Assembly: GCA_030248195.1 (NCBI GenBank)
Contig: JASAND010028097.1
Location: forward strand, 78,651-142,650
Direction of reading: 5' to 3'
DNA length: 64,000 bases
DNA from: Trissonchulus latispiculum
Taxonomy: Eukaryota > Nematoda > Enoplea > Enoplida > Ironidae
How positions within the stretch are numbered: the stretch's first letter is position 1; each line of letters begins with the position of its first letter. A program made the translations under genes and the position numbers. This document shows, in pieces, positions 1-24,079 of the stretch. The notes below the pieces were generated by a model. That model worked only from the letters and a program-made list of their open reading frames with translations. It was not told the DNA's origin and did no database searches.

Positions 1-520
1 AACGTACCAAAGCTCTGGGGAGAGCTAGGGGAGAGCAATAATACGATACAATAAAATGGGGGAATAGCGTAGAGGAACAGAGCGGGTAATCGCGATGAAA
101 GAAGTACTCAGACTGATGGGGGAAGCGAGTGTTGGGTTGGACCCTCCCACGAGCGCCCCCTAATGATGGAATTTCCCCTAATCACGTAGCTCCCAAGGGG
201 GGGGAACCCACCCAATCCCATACGGACACGTTGGGGGAGCTACGTGACTAGCCAAAAGTTTCCCCAACCATGATGATGTTATATGAAGCTAGACGGGTAG
301 CTATGCTAGCTACAGCCACCAGCAACGGAAAGGTTGACCGTGTGTCACCTTGATCCGTTACAATACAGCCCCAAGCAACAAAGAATTGCGTGGTTTCGAC
401 ATGGGTTGCCTTTTACTGAATCGGTGTTTTCCTAACCAATGAAAGTGAAAGCTAAAAAGGAAAGTTTTCATATCAGCTGGAAAATGGCAAAGTCTGGAAT
501 GCAAAAAAGTTTTTGAGATA
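1..520. repeat. Repeat debris with a short inverted repeat
   Basis: I see no coding exon. Around 180-260 an imperfect palindrome pairs CACGTAGCTCCC with GGGAGCTACGTG, with outer arms AATTTCCCC / GTTTCCCC in imperfect arrangement. It looks like the end of a small foldback element. Confidence 0.35.
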
Positions 521-526
521 TGTGGT

Positions 527-724
527 TTGTCTCCTTCTCAGCAGAGCGACGAAGACCCCGATTACAATTTCTGCGATTTTCCTGAGCTAGATGTACAACA
601 AGTGGTCCCAGATTTTCCACAGGTTGTAGGTACCCCTCCTAGTCCAAAAGAAGGAAGTGGTTTGCGGCGTCCGCTGCGGGAACGGCAGCCATCATTGCGC
701 TATCATCAGCAAACTGACACTTAG
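527..724 (+). pseudogene. Possible C-terminal tail of a retrotransposon polyprotein
   Basis: A short open frame ends with a Pro-rich segment and RRPLRERQPSLRY before TAG. An R-rich motif followed by P-x-RY resembles linker segments of copia-type pol proteins downstream of integrase. No catalytic motif is present, so this is only a suggestion. A TTAA-flanked element begins 33 bases after the stop. Confidence 0.25.
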
Positions 725-756
725 CAAAGACAAGCCTACTGGATCTGAACAGAAGC

Positions 757-1772
757 TTAAGGTGCTGGTATCGCTTTGTGTAAATTCGACCCTACAAGCT
801 CCAATTCTTTATCAAAGTGGATGAAACTTTCCAAATACCCTATTTTCGTGCTCTTTAACATTCTGGGACCAGTCCCGGATTTTTAGGTTTAAAGATAAGA
901 AAGTTTTGGTTTTTGCCCTTATTCTCTCAGTACATAGTCGCTACACCGGATTGGTTGTTATGGCTGGAAAGAAGGCACCAAAATGAACATTTTTGCTTTT
1001 ACAACTTTTGAGCTACCTCTAGTGGTTAAGGCAGTATAAGCCAAAAACGATTTTTGGGGTCAAAAAATGACCATTTTTGACGAAATCAGTTTTTTCAAAA
1101 TTACTGCCAAATCTTACAGACAATTTCGGCTTATTTATACTCAATCGATACACCGTCCAATTGTGCATTTTATCAATACCTATTCGCTAGAGTTAGTTGC
1201 TTTAAGCTAGGGAATTCGCCGAAAAACCATTTTGGCAAAATTGCGATTATTTTGTTTTGAACATTGATTTCTCAAAAACTGTCCAATGGATTCGCGTGAT
1301 TTTGGGCTGAATGAAAATTCGCCCTATTGCGGAGGGACATTTTTCTTGGTTTGAGCTAAAACATCTCCAGGTGTGAGAAAACTGAACAGAAAGTTGCGAA
1401 ATTTCGTGTCATCGCGCATTTGCCGGATTTTCTGGAGTACTGAGACTTGTTGAGCCAAATCCAAAAAAATGACCCTCGGCCCACATGTCCTTCATATCAT
1501 GGCACAAGAAAAAATTTTGGCCGATTCTACAGTTTTGAGAAATCGATGTTCAAAAATTTTTGGTCTGTATTCAGTCTATCAGATGTCAGTATGTCAAAAA
1601 ATTTCAGCTAGTGTTTTGCTAATTTTGCTAGTTTCGTAAGCTCATGTTAATGTACAGACTATAAGCTTTAAAACGATGTATAAAGCTCTTTCCAACTCCC
1701 AAAATTGCGAAAGTTATAGCGTTTCGAAAAATCACCACAAAAGCACTGCACAAAAGGATACCAGCACCTTAA
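757..1772 (+). mobile_element. TTAA-flanked non-autonomous element, copy 1 (piggyBac-like ends)
   Basis: The element starts TTAAGGTGCTGGTATC and ends with the inverted form GATACCAGCACCTTAA, giving terminal inverted repeats of about 24 bp with TTAA at both outer borders. It is 1,016 bp long and has no long reading frame. A second copy of nearly the same length lies in opposite orientation at 20787-21801, and the two align throughout. Duplicated TTAA is the target-site signature of piggyBac-superfamily elements; no transposase is present here. Confidence 0.82.
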
Positions 1773-1824
1773 AAGATTATGATATTATAAGTCTTTTTTG
1801 AAGAAATGGGAAAATTGGTGTATA

Positions 1825-2216
1825 TTTCATATAAGCGTGTGTCTGCTCGCTGATTGGCCCACTAGCCTAAGGCTTACTGTAGGCAATTTATTAGTTATTT
1901 TTAATTAATTAATTATAACTTTAATTAGGTTAGTACAATCAAAAAACTAATTCGACAACTTTGTAGCATTTTTTCTGCTCTTTCCAATGATATAAAAATT
2001 GTTGCACAATACATTCCCGCGGATTTTTGTATTGTGCAACAATTTTTATATCATTGGAAAGAGCAGAAAAAACGCTACAAAGTTGTCGAATTAGGTTTTT
2101 GATTGTACTAACCTAATTAAAGTTATAATTAATTAATTAAAAATAACTAATAAATTACCTACGGTAAGCCTTAGGCTAGTGGGCCAATCAGCGAGCAGAC
2201 ACACGCTTATATGAAA
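1825..2216. mobile_element. Foldback palindrome, about 390 bp
   Basis: The left arm starts TTTCATATAAGCGTGTG and the right arm ends CACACGCTTATATGAAA. The arms, about 185 bp each, stay complementary to a short centre near 2015-2030 (TTCCCGCGG...). Only a few mismatches are visible. There is no coding potential. It lies just upstream of the first MADD-4-like exon in the window. Confidence 0.85.
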
Positions 2217-2436
2217 GCGTGTAATTAGTGCAAAGTGGGACCCCCCCCGGAAGTTACGGGGGGGGGTCCCGAGTTAATGAACCGAGCATACCTAGCATGA
2301 TTTGTACATGCTAGTGTAAGAGTTTCATACTCTTATATTATGTACTCTTGATTAAGGTGATAAGCAAATATTTTTCAATTATGTCCTCTCTTCTTATAAT
2401 ATATATAGTACCATTATGCATTCTTCATCCTTTTAG
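2217..2436. other. Sequence before the first visible exon
   Basis: It contains a G/C hairpin (GACCCCCCCC...GGGGGGGGTC, about 2240-2271) and the CATGCTAG-type inverted repeat near 2290-2320. An ATTATGTACTCTTG motif at about 2337 matches the ends of foldback elements elsewhere in the window. The stretch ends in a TTTTAG acceptor at 2436, two bases before an ATG. Confidence 0.4.
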
Positions 2437-16727
<14,291 letters not shown>

Positions 16728-17063
16728 TAATTATAGTAGATGCCTCCCTTAAATGTACAATGTAAACTTGTATAATGGTAATGATTCTGATAAAACATTT
16801 TCATATTTTGAATTTTCAACATTGATGCACCTGCATTTTAAAATTTTAAAATATTTCGATTAGCTGGAGTTTACCTAGCAAGTGAGGGCTTATCTAATCT
16901 GAACTTTCAGAAACTTTAGATGTATGTAATTCCAAACTACAGTATGTACAAAAGTTCTCAGAACATGCTAAGTGGAGCCGTGATTTGTTCGACTTGGAAA
17001 AGTCCATTTTAGAAATGATGGATTTCTAATGCTGTAATGCACATCGATTACGAAAAATGGTCA

Positions 17064-17069
17064 AATAAA
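17064..17069 (+). promoter_or_regulatory. Candidate polyadenylation signal of the MADD-4-like gene
   Basis: AATAAA lies 337 bases after the TGA at 16727, on the same strand, in AT-rich DNA before the convergent channel gene. The hexamer is common by chance here, so support is modest. Confidence 0.35.
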
Positions 17070-17619
17070 AATTTTTCAAATTTTTGAAGGAATGCAGAGT
17101 TAATAAACTATAAGTTAGCTAATAATAAAGAGTTTCATTTTGAAATCTTTACTGCTAGACTTTCGAATGCCCATGCGGTTTCCAACTCTTCACTGTTTTG
17201 GTTTTTTATACTATGCAACAGTATGCTTGCTTGTTCGTTTATGTAAATTGCCTTCTATATTTATTTATTTAACAATATTTTGCATTTTTAGCAACAATTG
17301 GTAGATTGAAATGCTTAGTTTTGACTCTTTGAGTCGCCATCCTATTCGCTATGCAATAATTTGTACATAATAATACTTGTGGCAATAATATTGGTAGGTT
17401 TAGTTTTGTTGGTACTTTTTTTACTTTCGTTACTCTAGAAACGTTTCCCTTATTTTGTAATCATGTCCATTGAATTTTTATGCGTGGAGGACTGACGTAC
17501 GCTCGTTCGATCCTTGGATTAAAATAATCTTATTTTTCTACTCGGTTACTTGGCTTCTAAAAGTTCTAGCACCTGGTTCTAATATTAAGAATCGTTTAGT
17601 AGCGTAAAAGAATTCCACG

Positions 17620-17625
17620 TTTATT
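17620..17625 (-). promoter_or_regulatory. Candidate polyadenylation signal of the DEG/ENaC gene
   Basis: AATAAA on the minus strand, about 450 bases beyond the channel stop codon. It is the nearest canonical hexamer I noticed; chance occurrence is possible. Confidence 0.25.
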
Positions 17626-18071
17626 CCTTTCCAACTTGTCAGTTTTTATCTGCAGTGGTGACATAGAGTACTGTGTCTTGTGCCAATGTGTTTGTTTGTT
17701 AGTGTTGTATTTAATTAAAGCCATGTTCTTCATCTTCTTCTTCAGTAATCTTAATGCTCTTCAAACTGTTTAGAATCTCAAGAAAGCAAGGAAAGAAAAA
17801 TTCAGTTATTTCCTACAAACTTACCAACTTGCAAGTTCTGGCGGGTTGTGTGTCTTTGGCTGGCAGGGCGGCTATGTGCATACTCAATTACTTGTCACTA
17901 CAGTTTGGAAACGAATTTCAAACTTGAGCTTCGGAGATTTTATAGCGACATATTTCTTTCTTTAGTCTGCATATTGAAGTTTAAAATCAATGAAATCCGT
18001 GTCAATACAGATAAATTTTATGACAAGCCAAATATTCATTATTTGATATTTTGCAAGATTTTACAAGAAAG

Positions 18072-20019
18072 TCAAAGTTCTGTTACTGGCTCATTTTCAA
18101 GTGAAGCAAGAAAATTAAGACCGTTTGACATGAGACGCTGGTGATAGTCTCCCAGTTCGTCCTCAGGCAGAGGTAATGGTGAAAGCTGTTTTCGCAGAGT
18201 GGAACTCGTTACAGTCGAGTCTAGGCGTGGCATTGCGGAAACGGAGACCTTCTTGAACCTTCGATAGATACTGGATCCATTTGAACTGTCGTGGCTGTTT
18301 CTGATACTGTAAGCGGTTGAGGAGCATCGGCTCTTGGTCCTGTGACGGACGATGGCACGCTGACAGCTGGATTGGAAACAAAAAATTAAAAGCTGAATCA
18401 GACTGAGAATGGATCCGCCGATCCAGAGTCCCACCTGGCCGCCAATATTTGAGACAAAGGTGTCCGGAGTCATTGTGGAAATGTGCTTGATAACTGTGTA
18501 CTCCAGCTTTTCATAGAAAACGTCCAAAATTATTCGTTTAGACCACATTTCGTGATCATCCTTTTCTGTATATTGATATAGAGTATCGGAAGGAAATTGA
18601 GCATAGGAGACTGTTGGATAGAATTGCCAATATTCACAGGGCGATTTACACTGAGATTGACAGGTGGCGACATGGGATCGATCCACGCGATGTAGGTAGT
18701 GTCTAGTCTGGTTGATGAGACACAATTCCAGTTCATCCGGCTTACAGGCTGGATACTGTGGCATTTCTGAGGTTGGATGGCGACATTTACAGATTTCTAG
18801 CCCCGGTTTAAAGAAGCAGTCATCGAAGCATCTAGTTGCCGAGTAGTCAGTGCTCACGTTGGTGATGCATTCGTATCGAGGCGGATCGTTGATGAATTCA
18901 AATCTCGTAGCTCTGAGAGGGACAAGGGCGTGTACTCCGGGTGGGATGAAGGTCAAGTCGTAATCCGCACCCTTTCCCTTTTCGGCAAACTTAACCGAGA
19001 TGCCCTGGTTGTGAAGATTTGTTCTCCCAGGTGATAATAAGTGTGCAGGTGGTACTTGAGCAACAACAGTCATACCGAAACTGTAGCCAGCACCAATTTG
19101 ATTTGAACCAATCAACCGGAAACAAAGTCCAACCGGTGTCAAAACTGTGGTCGCATTGGCACAACAGTCTACAAACGTTCTGCCAGCCACCACGCAATAA
19201 GGGATTAAGGAGTTACAGCTGAAGCTTGCCTTCAAAATGAGTTCCTGAAATCATTAATTTTAAATTACATTGCGATTGCTTTACATAGATATTGTTGAAT
19301 ACAGCATTTCTTATAAACCTTAGAGAATCAGAGAATTTGTTTTAGAATTTAATAGTTGGCCAGGTTGGTTGTGTTCAATGTGACAAGGTTGTGGGTTAAA
19401 TGCAACGTTTAACCAACCGTACCAACGGTACCAACCGTACGGGTTAATTTTACAAGTTATTAATTAAATAATGTACATCTACAGCTCTACAGCAAAAGTA
19501 CATCAAGAGTATATACACGAAATACCTACATCCTGAGTTCTTACTTACCTCAAACGAAATTCCACCCATGCTTTGTAGTACTTTCTCCAGATTCTGTGCA
19601 ATTGCTGAATAGTTTCGTGGCAGCGTATTAGCACCTCTTGAAAAAGGATAGGGTGTATTTAGGCTGAAAGCCAGTTGCATATACTCGGTAACTTCATCAC
19701 TGATGTTATGCAGAATTAAAAATGATTTGTTGAATCGATTGAAGGGACAAACGACAACGTCGGGCAAATTACGATGAAGCTGGGGATGTATGATATAGGA
19801 TATGACTACAGGAGAAGTGAGATACTGCGCAACCACCATGTAGCATTCGTAACACATTGCACCCATGGCACTTGCCAGAGCCAACATCCATAGAATTCTT
19901 GTGACACCTCCGGCACGCATCATGTCGGAGATGCCATGAATTGTTGTGATGTTGCTGAAGTCTCGAAACTGCTGATTCGCACGAGAACAGCTACAGCAAC
20001 AACGTCGTCTAGCGCCCAT
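18072..20019 (-). CDS. DEG/ENaC (amiloride-sensitive) cation channel subunit, two exons
   Basis: Exon 1 runs 20019-19549 (ATG to a GTAAGT donor); exon 2 runs 19244-18072 (after a TTTCAG acceptor, to TGA). They join in phase 0 to give 547 aa. Visible features: a Cys-rich short N terminus (RCCCSCS); the His-Gly gating motif at residues 28-29 (TTIHGI); TM1 at about 38-62; a Cys-rich extracellular domain with CKC, CKSPCEYW and YPTVSYAQFPS motifs typical of the family; TM2 at about 422-447 (NIGGQVGLWIGGS); and a Ser/Thr-rich cytoplasmic tail of about 95 residues. The G-x-S selectivity filter is GGS (433-435). The acidic residue six positions after the filter Ser in MEC-4 and ASIC1 is Gln here (441). 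Subunits form trimeric Na+ channels in the plasma membrane. Length and topology are normal for the family. I cannot tell which subfamily it belongs to. Confidence 0.93.
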
Positions 20020-20786
20020 TACTCAGAAATACTTTCAGGACATAGTTGAACTAAAGATAAAAAGACTTGAGAGTAATAAACATCATATTAATTTTAAGAC
20101 AAAGTTTACTGGAACACAAAATAATTTCGTAACTTAAAGGTTCGCAGTTAGTTGGCATAATGGTTGAGGTGATTAATTACGTAAGTAGTGGAGGTATTTA
20201 AGTGCTGATTAGCCTTTAAAGAACATTCTCATGTGCTTAGATTAAGGAAAATAGTCTTTGCGACTATATCTTGAAACGCCATAAATTTTGAAAGTCTCAA
20301 GAGGAGAAAATTTTGCATCATCTACCTGATACAGAAATAGAACAGGCTAAGCTCATTCATTTTTATTTTCCGGTCGCTTGTGTTCTTCCTCAGTTACATT
20401 AAAGTTGCACCTTGACCTCAGCAATAATGTGAGGGCAGATGTCAACTTAGATAGACTAAATAGAGCTTTGATCAGATAGCTCAGAAGGATGGAAACTTGC
20501 TATTTAACGAAAGGAGTGAAAGTTGGCGTCAGCTGATTAAATTATATTTCACTTTGATCTATTTTTAGCTGTTAAATCAGTCTTAAGAAAAACAAAGAGA
20601 TAGCACAACCAGTTAACCTAATAAATCAGTAGAAAGCAGATAAATGAATGAAGAATGGCTAAATAGTTTCACTGTTTTATAGCTTAAAAAGTTGACCTCA
20701 AACGACAACTGATGCTGCAATAGCTTTTGCTAACCTAACATCTATAAATTTGCCCTCTGCTATATCATTGCCACCTGCTAAATGTC
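20020..20786. other. 5' flank of the DEG/ENaC gene
   Basis: AT-rich DNA upstream of the channel start codon; no other exon is recognised. It should contain the promoter, but I see no convincing core element. A minus-strand CTGAG directly before TAATGG could serve as a leader acceptor; this is weak. Confidence 0.35.
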
Positions 20787-21801
20787 TTAAGGTGCTGGTA
20801 TCGTTTTGTGCAGTGCTTTTGTGCGTATTTTTTGAAACGCCATAACTTTCGCAATTGTGTGAGTTGGAAAGAGCTTTATACATCATTTTAAAGCTTATAA
20901 TCTGCAGATTCTCATGACAGTACGAAACTAGTAAAAATCCGAAGAACATAGCTAAAATTTTCCGACATACTGACATCTGATAGGTTGAATACAGACCAAA
21001 AATTTTTGAACATCGATTTCTCAAAACTGTGGAATCGGCCAAAATTTTTTCTTGTGCTGTCCTATACAGGACATGTGCGCCGAGGGACGTTTTTTTGGAT
21101 TTGGCTCAGCAGGTCTTAACGGACAAGAAATCCATTAAATGTGCGGTGGCACGAAATTTTGCAACTTTGCATTGAGTTTTCTCGTAACTGGAGATGTTTT
21201 AGCTCAAACCAAGAAAAATGTCCCTCCGCAATAGTGCGAATTCTCATTCTGCCAAAAATCACGCGAATCCATTAGGTAGTTTTTGAGAAATCGATGTTCA
21301 AAACAAAATAATCGCAGTTTTGCCAAAATGGTTTTTCGGCCAAATCTCCAGCTTAGAGCAACAAACTCGAGCGAATAGGTATCAATAAAACGCGCAATTG
21401 GGCGGTGTATCGATTGAGTATAAATAAGCCAAAATTGTCCGTAGGATTTGGCAGTGATTTTGGAAAAACTGATTTTCTCGAAAACGGCCATTTTTGGACC
21501 CCAAATATTGTTTTTTGCTTATACTGACTTAACCACTAGAGATAGCTCAAAAGTTGTAAAAGCAAAAATGTTCATTTTTGTGCCCTCTTTCCAGCCATAC
21601 CAACCAATCTGGTGTCTCGACTATGTGCTGAGAGAATAATGGCAAAAACCAAAAATTTCTTATCTTTGCACCTAAAAATGCGTGACTGGTCCCAGAATGT
21701 TAAAGAGCACCGAAATAGTATATTTGGAAAGTTTCATCCACTTTCATAAAGAATTAAAGCCTATAGGGTCAAATTTACACAAAGCGATACCAGCACCTTA
21801 A
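20787..21801 (-). mobile_element. TTAA-flanked non-autonomous element, copy 2
   Basis: Opposite orientation to copy 1 at 757-1772. It starts TTAAGGTGCTGGTATC and ends GATACCAGCACCTTAA. It is 1,015 bp long, with internal blocks matching copy 1 base for base over long runs. TTAA at both borders fits a piggyBac-like target site. No transposase. Confidence 0.82.
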
Positions 21802-22327
21802 GTCATCCATCTCAGGTCAAGCCAGGCTTCCTTAAACGTAAGGTTTAATTGATTGCCGCATGTGGCTGCAGAGTAAGGCCATGTTCTGCGGTCAATCTGG
21901 TCAAAAAATGAAAGGATCAAGAAGTAGCTGGTTAGCATTAACCGAATGCTTTAAAAGAGTCACATAAGATTAGGCCCGACTCACCAAGTCTAGCTGAACC
22001 AATTTTTATGGAAAACAGCTAAACAGAAACTACTATACCGGACAAAAATTTATGGTTAGCGAATGCTAACCAAAATCGTTTAAACTGTTTGAGAAAATGA
22101 TATTATGAAAAAATTTAATTTTCCTCTTGAGATTACAATTCTTGATGAAATATAGTGTTTTCCGAATGAATGGGTTTTCCGTCTCTTGCTGCAGATGCAA
22201 CCATAATAATGTAAATACTAAATATGTGCATAATCCCCACAAACAAATCGTTAGTGATTTGGAGATTCAAGCTCTGTGTCTCTGTCCAGTTTTTCGAACA
22301 ACATTTTTTGAGAGAGATATCGCAATA

Positions 22328-22468
22328 TGTTGTGACTAAAAGTTAAAAAATATTTAAAACTTTGCAGAAGAAGTTTGCATCCTCTGATTTAGTTTCATAT
22401 TTTGCCACCTTATTTATCTCTTAAAGCTTGGTTGGTAGTCTGAACCTTATCAGAACATAGTTTCAATA
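22328..22468 (+). repeat. 5' LTR of the gypsy-like element
   Basis: It begins TGTTGTGA and shares with the 3' LTR the blocks CTAAAAGTTAAAAAA, TCTCTTAAAGCTTGG and GTCTGAACCTTATCAGAAC, ending TAGTTTCAATA. It is 141 bp long. Confidence 0.8.
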
Positions 22469-22650
22469 TGAGGACGATTGGTACCTTAAGACCACCTCAT
22501 GCCTATCTAGACACTCCTGGAGAACCTAGTATGCCTTCGAATCAATGGCGCCGAACATATGAGATGTATCTAATTGCTTCTGGTGGTGAGGAACTCCCTG
22601 ACCGTCGGAGAATAGCTCTCTTGCTCCATACACTGTACTCAAGAACTTAG
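22468..22650 (+). pseudogene. Truncated gag-like N terminus
   Basis: The ATG lies at the LTR border. The frame encodes about 60 residues with RTIGTLRPPHAYLDTPGE, NQWRRTYEMYLIASG and ELPDRRRIALLLHTL. The pattern (NQW...YLIASG...LLLHTL) is what Ty3/gypsy gag-pol proteins show at the start of gag. It ends at a stop, directly before integrase sequence. Confidence 0.6.
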
Positions 22651-22651
22651 A

Positions 22652-23204
22652 TCAAGGCTTTATCACTAGATCACGAAGGACATACAGGTATCACAAAGAC
22701 AAAGCAAGTCTTGCGATTCAGGTATTGGTGGCCTGGAATAGAGCAAGATACGGAGTCTTTGATCAGGAATTGTTGGGAATGCCAAACGAGCGACAAGACC
22801 GTGAAACCTGACCATGTACATGTTCAACAGCTACACCTTCCTGACTACCCTTGGCGACGATTGGGCGTTGACATTATGGGTCCCCTTGATACTGCATCCT
22901 CCGACACTCCTTATCTTATTATTTATTAGTGGACCACTATTTAAAGTGGGCTGAGATAGCAGCTGCCAGTACTTTCACCTCAGCGAAAACAATTTCCTTC
23001 CTTGAAGAATTATAGTCCCGGTACGGCATCCCAGAACAAATTGTTTTGGACAATGGTCCACAATTTGTTAGTCATGAAGTTGAAAACTACTTCCGCTCCC
23101 TGAACATCAGCCATCGACGAACCTCTGTTTACAACCATCAAAGCAATGGAGCTGTGGAAAGATTTAACAAAGTAATTAGAGCTAAACTTTTCGCACTAAA
23201 CTAA
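22652..23204 (+). pseudogene. Ty3/gypsy integrase fragment, with stops
   Basis: The zinc-binding HHCC module is visible (DHEGHTG...YWWPGIEQD...NCWECQ), then the catalytic triad in order: LGVDIMGP, VLDNGPQF and SNGAVERFNK. The frame breaks at a TAG near 22,927 and at another before SRYGIPEQ, so it cannot make a working enzyme. Confidence 0.9.
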
Positions 23205-23341
23205 CGCTAAAGCTAAAGCTAAACTAACGAAATTAAAGTTCCACGATTCCGTGGAAGCAACAAATCGAAAGAATCCTTTCTACATACACATTTAGCATCG
23301 ATTTAGATCCACATCGAGCAACTCAAACAACACCAGCAGAG

Positions 23342-23893
23342 TTGTTTCTTAACCGATCGGTCAGAATGAGGTTGAACAGTCCTACCTTCAAGCCATCAGT
23401 TACCGGGTCACATAAAGAATTGGTTGAAACTACAAGCAAGTACCACAAGGAATTTAACAAATTCAAGCGGAAAGATCTAGGAAATAGTAAGTTCCAGCCA
23501 GGCGACTTGGTAAGATACAAGCTACCAAGGAACAAGAAAGCTAAATCACGGTATTCTACTCCACTGAAAATTTTGGAGGAGAAAGGACGATATTCGCTCC
23601 TGGTGGAAAAAACGGCAAAACATGGAATTCACGAAAGTTGGCTCCCGTTCCGAAAGAGATCTCCTCCTCCGAAGATGCCTCGAATAGCTTGGATTATTAG
23701 ACATTACTTGATCCCAATCCTTTACAGCGATATCAGCCAGAGCATATGGTCTTGGAGCAAGCAGATCCTATGCCACAACCAAGACAAGCTACTCTTCCAC
23801 GAGGTCGAGGCATCCCAAGAGAACGCAGACCTCCAGCCAGATATGATGCTTCTATTCAGGCCTACAGACGAGAAGCTTATTGGGACTAACTAA
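23342..23893 (+). pseudogene. Integrase C-terminal (GPY/F-like) region
   Basis: An open frame in a different register from the catalytic core. It encodes TPAELFLNRSVRMRLN-type residues after a frame break, then FQPGDLVRYKLPR and SRYSTPLKILEEKGRYSLLV, a small beta-barrel DNA-binding module of Ty3/gypsy integrases, followed by a Pro/Ser-rich tail. Confidence 0.75.
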
Positions 23894-23899
23894 CAGTTT

Positions 23900-23915
23900 A
23901 AAGAAGAGGGAATAG
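23900..23915 (+). promoter_or_regulatory. Polypurine tract
   Basis: AAAGAAGAGGGAATAG directly precedes the 3' LTR. This is where the plus-strand primer of an LTR element is expected. Confidence 0.75.
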
Positions 23916-24074
23916 TGTTGTGAGTTGTGACTAAAAGTTAAAAAAAACATTTAAACTTTAGAAGTTTGTATACTCTGATTCAGTTTTATATTTTGTCACC
24001 TTATATCTTATACCTTACGTTATCTCTTAAAGCTTGGTAGTCTGAACCTTATCAGAACGTCAGTAGTTTCAATA
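23916..24074 (+). repeat. 3' LTR of the gypsy-like element
   Basis: 159 bp, starting TGTTGTGAGTTGTGAC. It differs from the 5' LTR by small insertions and substitutions, so the insertion is not recent. Confidence 0.8.
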
Positions 24075-24079
24075 CAATA

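Larger units (their letters stand above)
16728..18071. other. Tail-to-tail intergenic spacer
   Basis: This AT-rich spacer should hold both 3' UTRs of two convergent genes. I see no coding exon in it. A short relic at about 17,887-17,935 (CACTACAGTTTGG...AACGAATT) is repeated at about 36,225-36,270, just before the tRNA-like sequence there. Confidence 0.5.
22328..24074 (+). mobile_element. Ty3/gypsy-like LTR element with a large internal deletion
   Basis: Two LTR-like direct repeats (22328-22468 and 23916-24074) bracket a 1.45-kb interior. The interior has a gag-like start, then jumps straight to integrase, so protease, reverse transcriptase and RNase H are missing. A purine tract (AAAGAAGAGGGAATAG) abuts the 3' LTR. 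CAATA occurs directly outside both ends (22323-22327 and 24075-24079), fitting a 5-bp target duplication. Confidence 0.88.
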
